From Microbacterium sp. MYb62 (GTDB lineage Bacteria > Actinomycetota > Actinomycetes > Actinomycetales > Microbacteriaceae): 64,000 bases of DNA. The first letter of the stretch is position 1; every line of letters starts with the position of its first letter. The position numbers and the translations under genes are program-made. The stretch spans positions 186,001-250,000 of the forward strand of contig NZ_PCOY01000003.1 of assembly GCF_002979475.1 (NCBI RefSeq), in the 5' to 3' direction. Below, piece after piece: positions 1 to 8,608 of the stretch. The notes under the pieces were generated by a model. That model ran no database searches, had not been told where the DNA came from, and saw only the letters and a program-made list of their open reading frames with translations.

Positions 1-76
1 TGCGGGACTCGGTGCAGTCACCCGGGCCAGCGCCCTCCTCACACCGCTCGGAGAATCGCTCCACGTCGTCCTTCAT
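1..76 (-). CDS. 5' fragment of an unrecognised gene (N-terminal 25 residues)
   Basis: Only the first 25 codons lie in the window; the gene runs off the left edge. An ATG at 76-74 is preceded about eight bases upstream by a strong purine-rich Shine-Dalgarno stretch (AGGGGGGA on the minus strand), and no stop occurs before the edge. The peptide begins MKDDVERFSERCEEG and carries two cysteines, too little to identify. It lies 103 bases downstream of the acidic protein gene in the same direction, so it could be a ninth member of the kinase-phosphatase unit, but the gap and its own strong ribosome site also allow independent expression. Confidence 0.5.
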   Translation of the reverse strand, partial: MKDDVERFSERCEEGAGPGDCTESR

Positions 77-179
77 CGATGTTCCCCCCTCAAGGCCATC
101 CCCTCACCCTACGTGACGGTGGCGCCGCGAGTTGAGCACGTCGTGGCGGCGGGAGCGGTCGACGCGGAGCGGGCGCCGA

Positions 180-995
180 TCAGCCGAAGACGACGAACCC
201 GAGCGCCACGAGACCGGCTGCCGAGACGACGCACGCCCCCGCAGCGGCGACGAGCGTGATCAGGCTCCACCGCTGCCCCTGCTTCGCGACGGAAGGAAGC
301 CCCGGGTCCTCGACCCGCGTGGGCGCCGCGGCACCCATCACGACGGGCGGCGCGACAGGCGCGAGCGGTGCCGGGCGAGGCTTGTAGATCGCCGGAGTCG
401 GACCATCGGTCGGCGCCGCGAACGATTCGACGCGCCGGACGTTCCCGGTGTCTTCCGGACCCGATTCCTCGGCGCCCGCCGCGTCGGCGCGCTTCCGTCG
501 CAGGCGACGCGCCGGTCGGGAGACGACGACGGTGGCCTCGTCGGGGGCGTCGGCCTTCGGTGCTGCGGCGCGGTCGACGACGACCGTCGCCTCGTCGAGA
601 GACTCCGCGGCTTCGAGAGACGCCACCTCCTCCGGGGCTTCTCCCGTGTCGGAGGCGCCCAGCACGTCGAACGCCTCCGGCTCACCAGGTGCATCCCGCT
701 CTTCGGGCAGCGACGCGGGTTCGTCCTGTTCGTCCGGGTTGCCAGGATCGTCGAGGTCGTTCCCCGATTCCGCCTCGTCGGATGCGGCGGTCTCGTCGGC
801 CGGCAGAGCGGGCTCGACGTCCTGCACGGCTTTCGCGCGTTTCACCACGATGGTCGCCTCGTCCGCATCCGCGTCCGCGTCCGCGTCCGCGTCCACGAGC
901 GGCTGCGCCTCCGCAGCGTCGGTTCCCGAAGAAACAGCGCGCCGCCGGTCGCGGCGGGTGAGGATGATCGTCTCCTCGGTCTCGTCGTCGGTCAT
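180..995 (-). CDS. acidic single-pass membrane protein with repeated Thr motifs
   Basis: This 271-residue protein is low-complexity and acidic for about 160 residues, then basic, and ends in one hydrophobic segment (about 243-270) reaching the C-terminus, so most of it should be cytoplasmic and tail-anchored. Four similar motifs are visible: ETIIL (Thr9), DEATIVVKR (Thr48), DEATVVVDR (Thr137) and DEATVVVSR (Thr155). The neighbouring FHA protein carries two more. The ATG at 995 overlaps the phosphatase stop as ATGA; a longer upstream reading into the phosphatase gene has Arg-rich out-of-frame composition and is rejected. It is the last clear gene of the unit. I infer a phosphorylated scaffold for the FHA protein; no enzyme fold is recognised. 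A (DA)n tract at residues 35-44 is encoded by a 6-bp repeat. Confidence 0.75.
   Translation of the reverse strand: MTDDETEETIILTRRDRRRAVSSGTDAAEAQPLVDADADADADADEATIVVKRAKAVQDVEPALPADETAASDEAESGNDLDDPGNPDEQDEPASLPEERDAPGEPEAFDVLGASDTGEAPEEVASLEAAESLDEATVVVDRAAAPKADAPDEATVVVSRPARRLRRKRADAAGAEESGPEDTGNVRRVESFAAPTDGPTPAIYKPRPAPLAPVAPPVVMGAAAPTRVEDPGLPSVAKQGQRWSLITLVAAAGACVVSAAGLVALGFVVFG
871..894. repeat. GCGTCC hexanucleotide repeat, four copies
   Basis: Four perfect 6-bp copies inside the acidic protein gene encode part of the Asp-Ala tract. Copy number changes would alter linker length by two residues without shifting the frame. Confidence 0.8.
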
Positions 996-1819
996 CTCGC
1001 CCGTACCGGGATCGTCGTGCCCTCGAGCATCGAATCGGTGAGCGCAGACGCCGCGATCCGACCGGCGGTTCCCTCTTCGGTGCGTGTGCGCGCCCCACCC
1101 GAGACGACATCGATCACGACGACCGAGACGTTGTCGCGTCCGCCGGCCTGGAGCGCCCTGCGGACCAGCGCCGTGGCGGCGGTCTCGGGGCGTCCGTTCA
1201 TCGTCAGCGTCGCCCGGATGGCCTCGTCGCTGACCTCCCCGCTCAGACCGTCGGAGCACAGCAGCAGACGCTCGCCGTCGACGACCGGGAGCAGCCAACT
1301 GTCCGCGGTGCTGTCGGGCGCGCCGATGGCGCGCGTGATCACGTTGCGCTGCGAGAACGAGGCGAGGTCCTCTGCCCGGAGCTCACCCGCATCGACGAGC
1401 TCCTGTCCCAGTGAGTGATCGATCGTCAGCTGCACGAGCTCGTTGCCGTGGTGGCGGTAGACACGGGAATCGCCGACGTTGAAGACGAGCCAGTGCGGCG
1501 AGCCCTCGTGTTCCACGAGCGCGACACCGGTGACCGTGCTGCCCGCTCCGCGCTTGTGTGCGGCAGCGATACCCTCGACGACGTCCGCCGCGCGGCTCAG
1601 GGCGTCGCGCACGTCGTCCACTTCCACCGCCCGCCCTCGCAACGGCTCGAACGCCGCCACGACGGCCGCGCTGGCTCGGTCGCCCGCCTCGTGCCCGCCC
1701 ATCCCATCGGCCACGAGGAACACCGGCGACGCATTCAGCACCGAGTCCTCGTTCGCCGTGCGCTTGAGTCCGGTGTCGGTCAGCGACGCGACATTGAGGA
1801 CGACCGACGCGACCGTCAC
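992..1819 (-). CDS. PP2C-family Ser/Thr protein phosphatase
   Basis: This 275-residue protein is a complete PPM/PP2C phosphatase of the bacterial PstP/Stp type, expected to remove phosphate from Ser/Thr sites in the cytoplasm using two metal ions. Signature blocks are present in order: NEDS near residue 24, VADGMGGHEAGDRAS (about 36-50), FNVGDSRVYR (about 112-121), LCSDGLSGEV (about 187-196) and GRDNVSVVVID near the end. Unlike PstP it lacks a transmembrane or extracellular part. The GTG start at 1819 overlaps the stop of the FHA gene as GTGA, and the gene's own stop overlaps the next start as ATGA. The context pairs it with the kinase at the head of the same unit. Confidence 0.93.
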   Translation of the reverse strand: MTVASVVLNVASLTDTGLKRTANEDSVLNASPVFLVADGMGGHEAGDRASAAVVAAFEPLRGRAVEVDDVRDALSRAADVVEGIAAAHKRGAGSTVTGVALVEHEGSPHWLVFNVGDSRVYRHHGNELVQLTIDHSLGQELVDAGELRAEDLASFSQRNVITRAIGAPDSTADSWLLPVVDGERLLLCSDGLSGEVSDEAIRATLTMNGRPETAATALVRRALQAGGRDNVSVVVIDVVSGGARTRTEEGTAGRIAASALTDSMLEGTTIPVRAR

Positions 1820-3657
1820 GAATCGCGCTCCGCGACGACATGCATGCCGACCTCGCCCAAGATGAACCGTCCGGTGCCGATGACGCTCTCGCCGGGATCG
1901 AGGAGCATCTCGGCTCCGTCATCCGCGACGACCACGACGCCGTTCGTGGCGTGCAGGTCGGTCAGACGCCACTCGTCCTCCTGCACGACGAGACGGGCGT
2001 GCGTCTTCGAGAGCGTGCGCGTGGTATCGGAAATCGCCAGCCGCTGCTCACCCGGGTCGCCGACCGGGTTGCGCCCGATCACGACACTCGCCCCCGACAG
2101 GGCGAACCGCCGACCGTCGTCCAGCACGAGGACGCGACGCACGCCGCGCTTGCGAGCGACGACGACCGTGGCGTCGAGGTCGTCATCCGTCGGACGCGGG
2201 GTCACCACGGTGGCGTCGACCTCGGGGGTCAGCCCACCCTGCGGGGCCGCCGGCGGCGCCACAGGGGCGAGGGGCTGTGCCGCAGGGGCAGGAGGCGCGA
2301 CCTGCGGGGCGGGAGGCGTGACCTGCGGGGTGGGAACGACGGGCTGTGCGGGCGCCGGGGCGGACGCGTTCGCCTCGCCGTCGACGGGTTCGCCGAGGGA
2401 CAGGTCCGGAGCAGGGCGGATCGTCGGCATCTGCGGTTCAGCGTCGTGAATCCCGTCATCCCGGAACGACGGCGGCACCGAGCGCACGGCGCGCTGCGGT
2501 TCGTCGACGGACGCGGCGAGCTCGGAATCCGCGGTCGGCGGCGCCGGACGCGGAACCGGTTCGAACACCGACGTCGACGGGTGCGCGGACGGGACCTCGA
2601 CGAAAAGAGGGGGTGCCGGCGGCTCGGGAGCCTGAGGCTCAGGAGCGAGCGGCTGCGGAGCCTGAGGCTCAGGAGCGAGCGGCTGCTCGACCGCTCCCGC
2701 CGGCGGTATGGCGACGGCGCCGGTCATGGCGGCCATGATCCCGGTCGGCGGGTACGCCTCCCCCGGCGCGGGCGGCACCGGCGCCGCGGCCGGGGGAACG
2801 AACGGCGCCCCGGGGGCGGGCGACTCCTGCGGCGCGGCCACGACGGGCTGCGGGGGCGCGACAGGCTGGGGCGCAGGCGGCGGCACGGCGGACGGCTGCG
2901 GTGCCGGAGGCGGGGGCGCCGGAAGCTGCGGCGCGGGAAGCTGCGGCGCGGGAGGCTGCGGCGCGGGAAGCTGCGGCGCGGGAATCTGCGCTGCCGGGGG
3001 CGCGAAAGACCGGGCGGGCGCATCCACCGGCGGCTGCCCCGCGACCGGCTGGGGCGGCACACCCCAGGCGGAGGGCGCGGGAGGTGCCACGGCCGCTTCC
3101 GGTTCGCTCGCCCGGGGCGGAGCGTAATCGGGGAAGACGAGCGCCGGGGACTCGGCCGGCGCCGTGCCGGAAGGCGACAGCGAGGGGATCGTGTAGCCCG
3201 AGGCGTCCCGTGCGGGAGCCGCCGCCGGCGACGCCGAGCGACGCGGACCGGGCTGGAGTGCGGCGAGACGTTCCCCCTCCGGATACGGGGCCGCGCCCCA
3301 CGCGAGGACCGTCGCCCAGACCGGCGGCAACAGGATGGCGAGCACGGTCATGCCGGCACCATGGCCGAACCGCTTGTTGATGCGGTGAGTGGCGACGACC
3401 TTCAGATACAGACCGTAGATCTGCACCAGGGGGATGAAGTAGAACACCACCGACCACGCGGGGACCCCACCGCGCGCCAGGATCTCCGCCTCGTTGAGAA
3501 CCGGGACCCAACCCTTCCACCCTTCACCGTCGATGCGCGGGAACAGGCGCGACAGCGCGAACGCGTACCAGACGTAGATGGCGATGCCGATGAGCAGTCC
3601 GAGACCGCCGACGATGAACAGCATCGTGGCCAGACCGGTGTCCGCGGGCGCGGTCAT
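1816..3657 (-). CDS. membrane-anchored FHA-domain protein (DUF5684-like N-terminus)
   Basis: This 613-residue protein starts with a hydrophobic region of three to four predicted membrane segments (about 8-145) resembling DUF5684 proteins, continues with a long Pro/Ala/Gln-rich linker with many PAPQ repeats (about 150-470), and ends in an FHA phosphothreonine-binding domain (about 510-605). FHA hallmarks are visible: VVIGRNP (Gly-Arg near 528), SKTHARLV and a following ATNG. Just before it lie DATVVTPR (Thr483) and DATVVVARKR (Thr497), reminiscent of the N-terminal phospho-Thr of GarA/OdhI. The start is the ATG at 3657, which overlaps the upstream stop as ATGA; the reading upstream of it lies inside the transglutaminase gene. 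Probable role: a membrane-tethered phospho-reader in the kinase-phosphatase unit. Confidence 0.88.
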   Translation of the reverse strand: MTAPADTGLATMLFIVGGLGLLIGIAIYVWYAFALSRLFPRIDGEGWKGWVPVLNEAEILARGGVPAWSVVFYFIPLVQIYGLYLKVVATHRINKRFGHGAGMTVLAILLPPVWATVLAWGAAPYPEGERLAALQPGPRRSASPAAAPARDASGYTIPSLSPSGTAPAESPALVFPDYAPPRASEPEAAVAPPAPSAWGVPPQPVAGQPPVDAPARSFAPPAAQIPAPQLPAPQPPAPQLPAPQLPAPPPPAPQPSAVPPPAPQPVAPPQPVVAAPQESPAPGAPFVPPAAAPVPPAPGEAYPPTGIMAAMTGAVAIPPAGAVEQPLAPEPQAPQPLAPEPQAPEPPAPPLFVEVPSAHPSTSVFEPVPRPAPPTADSELAASVDEPQRAVRSVPPSFRDDGIHDAEPQMPTIRPAPDLSLGEPVDGEANASAPAPAQPVVPTPQVTPPAPQVAPPAPAAQPLAPVAPPAAPQGGLTPEVDATVVTPRPTDDDLDATVVVARKRGVRRVLVLDDGRRFALSGASVVIGRNPVGDPGEQRLAISDTTRTLSKTHARLVVQEDEWRLTDLHATNGVVVVADDGAEMLLDPGESVIGTGRFILGEVGMHVVAERDS

Positions 3658-6209
3658 GAGTCCCCCTTCTTCCGGCCGCCGAGCGAACCGGTCAATCCGA
3701 GCGTACCGAGAGCGGGCCCGGCACCGAGCAAGCGCATGCCTCCCGCCGGCTTCGCCCTGACGATGAACGATGTCGGCCGCACGCGCATGAGCAGTCGGTG
3801 CCACCATGTGCCGGTGTGCGAGAGCTCGGTCCGCTCCGCGTCGACGATCTTCCAGGCCGCGGTCGCGTCGTCGCTCGTGGGCGGGTGCTCCGCGAAGACG
3901 GCACGATCGACGAGCACGGCCAAGCGCTCAGCGGCATCCCGCTCCGTCGACTCCGCGCGCTGCGCCCGCGTCCCCTGCACATCCATGACCACACCGTGGT
4001 CGGCGTACACGTCGACCAGCTCCTCCCAGGCCCCGGCGAGACGCACCTCGGGATCCTCGGCGGTGCGACGCACCCGAGCGCGCTGCCTCTTGGCGAGCAG
4101 GAGCACGAGGAACGGCAGCGCCAGCAGCACGAGCGCGAGGAGACTGAGACCGACGGCGGACAGGATCGGCAGCAGGATCGCCAGAACCTCGGACTGCGGC
4201 TCCTCGAGCGGAGGAGCCTCGTTGTTGGAGTCGCTCTGCGCCTGAGGCGGGTCCAGTGCCTCGGAGCGCGGCTGCTCCGGGACGGTGGGGTGCTCCGGCA
4301 GCTGCTCGCCCTCGGTGATGGCGCTGGGCAGCATCGCGTACTGGGGCGTCGTGTCGACGGGGATCCACTCGCCGCCGGTGGCGCGCACCTCCACCCAGGC
4401 GCTCATGTTCGCACCGGTGCAGGCCTCGGAGCACGCGGGGATTCCCGGCACCTCTTCCGCGCCGGCGAGCCGCGCCCCGATCACGATGCGGGACTCGAGC
4501 CCCCAGTGCTCGGCGAGGAGCGCGGCGGCCACCGAGAACTGCTCGTCGTCACCGACCGCCGCGACGAGCATCTCCGGCGCGGCGTCCGCCCCCGCCCGTC
4601 GCTCCTGCTCGACCAGGTCGGCGAAGAGCTCTTCGATGCGGGCGGCGGAGTGACCGGCGTAGCTCGGAGCGAACGCATAGCCCTCGGCCCCCTTGAGCGA
4701 TGAGATCCAGCCCGCGGCGGCCTCGTCGTCGAGCAGCGCGTGGCTGAGGTAGCCGCGCTCGCGGAGGCGGTCGATGACCTCGAGGTAGCCGGCTCCCGTG
4801 CGGGGCTGCTCCTGCATCTCGGCCCATTCGGCGAGCACCGGGTACAGGTCGGTGTCGAGCGTCGACGCACCGCCCTGCAACGCGGTGACGTCACCCTGCT
4901 CGCCCGGGGCATCGATCAGCACCGTGTAGCGATCGCCCGGCACGAGTCCCTCTCCGCCGCCCGGAGCCTCGGCGACCGTGATCGCGGTATCGCCGCCGGC
5001 GTTCACGTGGAAGCCGTCCGCGAGATCGTCGGCACGGGAACCGGTGAACGCCGGAGCCTCGGCGAGCCCGGCCGGCGACGGGACCCAGATGCCTCGATAG
5101 GCCTCGCCGATCGTCATGTCGAGCGACACCCGACCCGGCGCCGGGAGCGCCGTGCGAGGCAGACGACTGAAGCGGTCGTCCGGATCGATGTGGAAATCCT
5201 CGCCGTCGTACGAGTCGAGCGTGACGAGCCGGATGCGGTCGACGGCACCGGGGTCGCCCTGCACCTGCACGACCGTCGCGTCGAGCGTGTCGCCCGCGAA
5301 CCAGGACCGGTAGGCGCTGAGCGGACTGGGCTGCTGCTGCACCACGATCATGGGCTCGATCTCGTCGCGCAGCACCGAGCGATCCGACCACCCCGCTGCG
5401 GCCGGAGCGATCGCGAATCCGGCGATGAGTGCGACGACGGCGAGTGCCGCCGAGAGGAGGTGGCGTCGCACGCTCAGCCACACCGGAGTGGCCTGGCGGG
5501 AGATGTTGGCCGCCGCGACGATGCGCAGCGCTTCGGCACGCTGCAGTCGCGCCCGACCGACGAGCCAGACCAGAGAGGAGACGAAGAACGCGACCCCGAT
5601 CAGCCATTCCCGCGGAGCAGGGAGGGTCATGCCGAGCACCGTGACCGGAGCCGTCGTGCCACTCACCCCGAAGGCGATGCCGAAGACGCTCATCGCGACC
5701 ACGACCGGCACGGCGATCGTGGCGCGGCGCCCCGTCTCCAGCACGAGGAGCGCGGCGAGGAACGATCCGAACAGCATCACGACGAGGAAGGGGATGAGAA
5801 CGGCCTGGTACTCGCCCAGCGGCGGGTTCAGCGTCAGCATCTGCTTCCACCCGAGGACGACCCCGAGCACCGCATCGCGGAGACCGCCGAGGAACGCCGG
5901 GACGGAGGAGAGCGCCGAGGGGATCGCGAGCGGCACCGCGACCACCACGTAGACACCAGCTGCCGCGAGCACGGCGATGAGCGTTCCCCAGCGCAGCGCC
6001 CGCGCCACGACGGCGACGGTGATGCCGAGGATGCCGCCGACGAGACCCACCACGAGGGCACGAGGGGATTCGTACACGGGCCACGCGGCGGCGGTCGCGA
6101 GGAGCACACCGACCAGCACATAGCCGAGAGACCAGAAGGTCAGAGCCGACACGGCGAAGGTGCGGCGTGATCGCGCCACCCTGCCGCGCTTCGGACCGGC
6201 GGCGCTCAC
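3654..6209 (-). CDS. multipass protein with a degenerate transglutaminase-like domain
   Basis: This 851-residue protein follows the TgpA/DUF3488-transglutaminase plan: about seven N-terminal membrane segments (residues 20-265), a large extracytoplasmic part with the transglutaminase fold (about 540-640), another membrane helix near 680-705, and a cytoplasmic tail. The fold blocks are recognisable (EQFSVAAALL, GLESRIVIGARL, SAWVEV, GEWIPVDTT). By manual alignment the usual catalytic Cys before the first block is Asp555, and the His expected before AWVEV is Ser603, while Asp619 is kept. It therefore looks inactive as a transglutaminase or protease. The GTG at 6209 overlaps the DUF58 stop. MoxR, DUF58 and transglutaminase genes are a well-known triad; here the enzyme may serve as a structural or binding module. 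Confidence 0.85.
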   Translation of the reverse strand: MSAAGPKRGRVARSRRTFAVSALTFWSLGYVLVGVLLATAAAWPVYESPRALVVGLVGGILGITVAVVARALRWGTLIAVLAAAGVYVVVAVPLAIPSALSSVPAFLGGLRDAVLGVVLGWKQMLTLNPPLGEYQAVLIPFLVVMLFGSFLAALLVLETGRRATIAVPVVVAMSVFGIAFGVSGTTAPVTVLGMTLPAPREWLIGVAFFVSSLVWLVGRARLQRAEALRIVAAANISRQATPVWLSVRRHLLSAALAVVALIAGFAIAPAAAGWSDRSVLRDEIEPMIVVQQQPSPLSAYRSWFAGDTLDATVVQVQGDPGAVDRIRLVTLDSYDGEDFHIDPDDRFSRLPRTALPAPGRVSLDMTIGEAYRGIWVPSPAGLAEAPAFTGSRADDLADGFHVNAGGDTAITVAEAPGGGEGLVPGDRYTVLIDAPGEQGDVTALQGGASTLDTDLYPVLAEWAEMQEQPRTGAGYLEVIDRLRERGYLSHALLDDEAAAGWISSLKGAEGYAFAPSYAGHSAARIEELFADLVEQERRAGADAAPEMLVAAVGDDEQFSVAAALLAEHWGLESRIVIGARLAGAEEVPGIPACSEACTGANMSAWVEVRATGGEWIPVDTTPQYAMLPSAITEGEQLPEHPTVPEQPRSEALDPPQAQSDSNNEAPPLEEPQSEVLAILLPILSAVGLSLLALVLLALPFLVLLLAKRQRARVRRTAEDPEVRLAGAWEELVDVYADHGVVMDVQGTRAQRAESTERDAAERLAVLVDRAVFAEHPPTSDDATAAWKIVDAERTELSHTGTWWHRLLMRVRPTSFIVRAKPAGGMRLLGAGPALGTLGLTGSLGGRKKGDS

Positions 6210-7576
6210 CGGAGAGCTCCCCGCGCGAGCATCTGCGGAAGGTCGCCGAGCGCGCCGAGAGTCATCACCGCGAGCTCACGCGCCGTGCGCATCGTGGGCT
6301 GCTCGCCGAGTTCGCTGCGCACTGCGACCGCCTCGACGGCCGCCGGAAGCTTCACCGCCGCGTGACGCAGTCGCTCCAGGGGCATCCGAGAGCCGGTGAG
6401 CAGGAAGCCGATGGAGAGGTCGGGATACGACTGCGCGGTGAGCGCGGCGACGGCCTCGAGGCGCATGACGCGCTCGGCCGGATCGATCGTCGAGGTGGCG
6501 TCGAGGAGAGCCTTGGGCGTGACCGTCGGCAAGGTGCGGATCGACAGCACCTCGGCGCGACTCTGCTCGGGGATCTCGTTGCTCACGGAGAAGAGCACGT
6601 CTCGGCCGTCGCGCACACCCTGCAGAGCGAGGGACGCCGCGGCGCTGACCGTGTTCTCGAACTCGTCGTCGCTCTCGTACGACTCGGTGTCGAGGTCGAG
6701 GATGATGGCGATGCGGGCGTGCCGGGACTCCTCGTACTGGCGCACCATGAGCTTGCCGGTCTTCGCGGTCGACTTCCAGTGCACGTGCCGCTGGGAGTCG
6801 CCGACGACGTACTCGCGCACGGCGTGGAAGGACAGGTCGGCGTCGACCAGCGTCGTGCTCGGTGTGCCTTCGAGGTCGCGGATCAGCCCGGCGCTGGTGC
6901 TCGGGAGGCGCACCGTCACCGGATGCACGTGGATGCGCTGCACGTCGGGCCAGCGCAGCTCGCGACGGAGGATGCCGATCGGGTCACCCCGGGTGATCGT
7001 CATCGGCCCGACATCGATGACGCCGCGGCGGTGTGCGGCGATCGTGAGCTGTTCGCGGTGGTGCGCTCCCGGTCGCAGGAGCGGCACATGCGCCTCGACG
7101 AGGCCCTCCCCCACGGGCACGTCGACGATGCCGGGCAGGGAGAGCCGGGTGCCGTTGTTGCGCACGTCGAGCGTGGCACCGATCTCGGCGCCGGCGACGA
7201 CGCGGTCGCGATCGAGAGCGAGGTCGATCCGGTAGTCATGTGCACCGAGGATGAACGGGACGCAGGCCAGCAGCAGCACCAGTGCGATCGCGGCCACCGC
7301 CCACGCCTCGACCCAGCCGAAGAGCAGCCCCGCGGTGATCCCGAGCACGCAGGCCACCGCCACCAGCATCCCCGCCGCCGTGACGGTCTCGCGCACCCAG
7401 CCGACGACGGCCCTCGCCGCACGCCCGGTGTTGCGAGCCGCCCGACGTACACCGAACACCGCACCGCGGACAGGTCCGCGGTGCGTCCGGTCGTACCGCG
7501 TCACGGTGGTCGTGCGGGTCGACGTGCTCGTGCCTGCCGCGGTGCGCGTCAGGCGGGATTCGGTGCTGAAGCTCAC
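6206..7576 (-). CDS. DUF58 domain-containing membrane protein
   Basis: This 456-residue protein has an N-terminal Thr/Arg-rich stretch, two adjacent hydrophobic helices (about 60-110), and a C-terminal DUF58 domain marked by the motif REYVVGDSQRHVHWKSTA followed by KLMVRQYEE and a von Willebrand-like strand (IAIILDLD). DUF58 proteins accompany MoxR ATPases and are thought to be their partners or substrates, but no biochemical activity is established. The start is taken as GTG 7576, which overlaps the MoxR stop as GTGA; the open frame upstream of it lies within the MoxR gene and has shadow-like Arg-rich composition. Confidence 0.88.
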   Translation of the reverse strand: MSFSTESRLTRTAAGTSTSTRTTTVTRYDRTHRGPVRGAVFGVRRAARNTGRAARAVVGWVRETVTAAGMLVAVACVLGITAGLLFGWVEAWAVAAIALVLLLACVPFILGAHDYRIDLALDRDRVVAGAEIGATLDVRNNGTRLSLPGIVDVPVGEGLVEAHVPLLRPGAHHREQLTIAAHRRGVIDVGPMTITRGDPIGILRRELRWPDVQRIHVHPVTVRLPSTSAGLIRDLEGTPSTTLVDADLSFHAVREYVVGDSQRHVHWKSTAKTGKLMVRQYEESRHARIAIILDLDTESYESDDEFENTVSAAASLALQGVRDGRDVLFSVSNEIPEQSRAEVLSIRTLPTVTPKALLDATSTIDPAERVMRLEAVAALTAQSYPDLSIGFLLTGSRMPLERLRHAAVKLPAAVEAVAVRSELGEQPTMRTARELAVMTLGALGDLPQMLARGALR

Positions 7577-8562
7577 GCAGTGCCGTTCTCGCGCGGAGGC
7601 TCCACATCGAGGAGGATCTGTCCGATCACGGCAACGGCCGTCACGCCGTCGAACTCGGCCTCGGGCTCGAGCACCAGTCGGTGCGCGAGTGCGACGACGG
7701 CGAGTTCGCGCACATCGTCGGGGGTCGCGAACGTGCGGCCGTTCTTGGCGGCCCACGTCATCACCATCCGGGACAGGGCGAGTGCCCCTCGGACGCTCGC
7801 GCCCAGACGCACCTCGGATGCGCGACGCGTCGCATCGACGATGCGCATGATGTAGTCCGAGACGAGCGGGTTCACATACACGCCGCGCGACATCTCGGCC
7901 ATCGTGAGGATCGTGTCCGTGCCCACGATGCCGTCGAGCACGACCTTCTGCCGGCCCGCGCCCTGGAGGATGCGCATGGTGGCCGCCTCGTCGGGGTAGC
8001 CGATCGAGGTCTTGATCATGAAGCGGTCCAGCTGCGCCTCGGGCAGACGGTACGTGCCGCCCTGCTCGATGGGGTTCTGCGTCGCCATCACGAGGAAGGG
8101 CGACCCGACCGGCCGTGTCACGCCGTCGACGGTGACCGTGCCCTCTTCCATGACCTCGAGCAGCGCCGACTGCGTCTTCGGGCTCGCACGGTTGATCTCA
8201 TCCGCGAGCACGATGTTCGCGAAGACGGGACCCGCGTGGAACTCGAAGGCTCCCTCCTTCTGGTCGTAGACGGTGATGCCCGTCACGTCGCCGGGGAGGA
8301 GGTCGGGGGTGAACTGGATGCGCGTGCTCGTGCCGTTCACGGTCTGGGCGACCGCACGGGCGAGAGCCGTCTTCCCGGTTCCGGGGAAGTCCTCGAGCAG
8401 CACGTGGCCCCCGCTGACGGCGGCGGCGAGCACCAGCTCGATCACGTGCAGCTTGCCGAGGATCGCCTGCTCGATGTTGCCGGTGAGGATCGAGAACGTC
8501 TCGGCGAACCAGGATGCCTGTTCGGGAGCGATGGTCACGGGTGCGGCTGAGGTGGCTGGCAT
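7573..8562 (-). CDS. MoxR-family AAA+ ATPase
   Basis: This protein of about 329 residues is a MoxR-type AAA+ ATPase, a chaperone-like ATPase usually linked to maturation or activation of partner complexes. It shows Walker A (FPGTGKTALARA), Walker B with the MoxR signature (LADEINRASPKTQ), a sensor-1 stretch (VMATQNPIEQGGTY) and the arginine-rich LPEAQLDRF block. The ATG at 8562 is preferred because the conserved domain starts soon after it; GTG 8616, which would overlap the upstream stop by eight bases as most junctions here do, is an alternative adding 18 residues. Neither has a strong ribosome site, fitting translational coupling. DUF58 and transglutaminase partners follow directly. Confidence 0.93.
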   Translation of the reverse strand: MPATSAAPVTIAPEQASWFAETFSILTGNIEQAILGKLHVIELVLAAAVSGGHVLLEDFPGTGKTALARAVAQTVNGTSTRIQFTPDLLPGDVTGITVYDQKEGAFEFHAGPVFANIVLADEINRASPKTQSALLEVMEEGTVTVDGVTRPVGSPFLVMATQNPIEQGGTYRLPEAQLDRFMIKTSIGYPDEAATMRILQGAGRQKVVLDGIVGTDTILTMAEMSRGVYVNPLVSDYIMRIVDATRRASEVRLGASVRGALALSRMVMTWAAKNGRTFATPDDVRELAVVALAHRLVLEPEAEFDGVTAVAVIGQILLDVEPPRENGTA

Positions 8563-8608
8563 AACAGCAAGAGTATTCGTCCGCGGGGCGCGCGACGCGC
8601 GACCCGCG

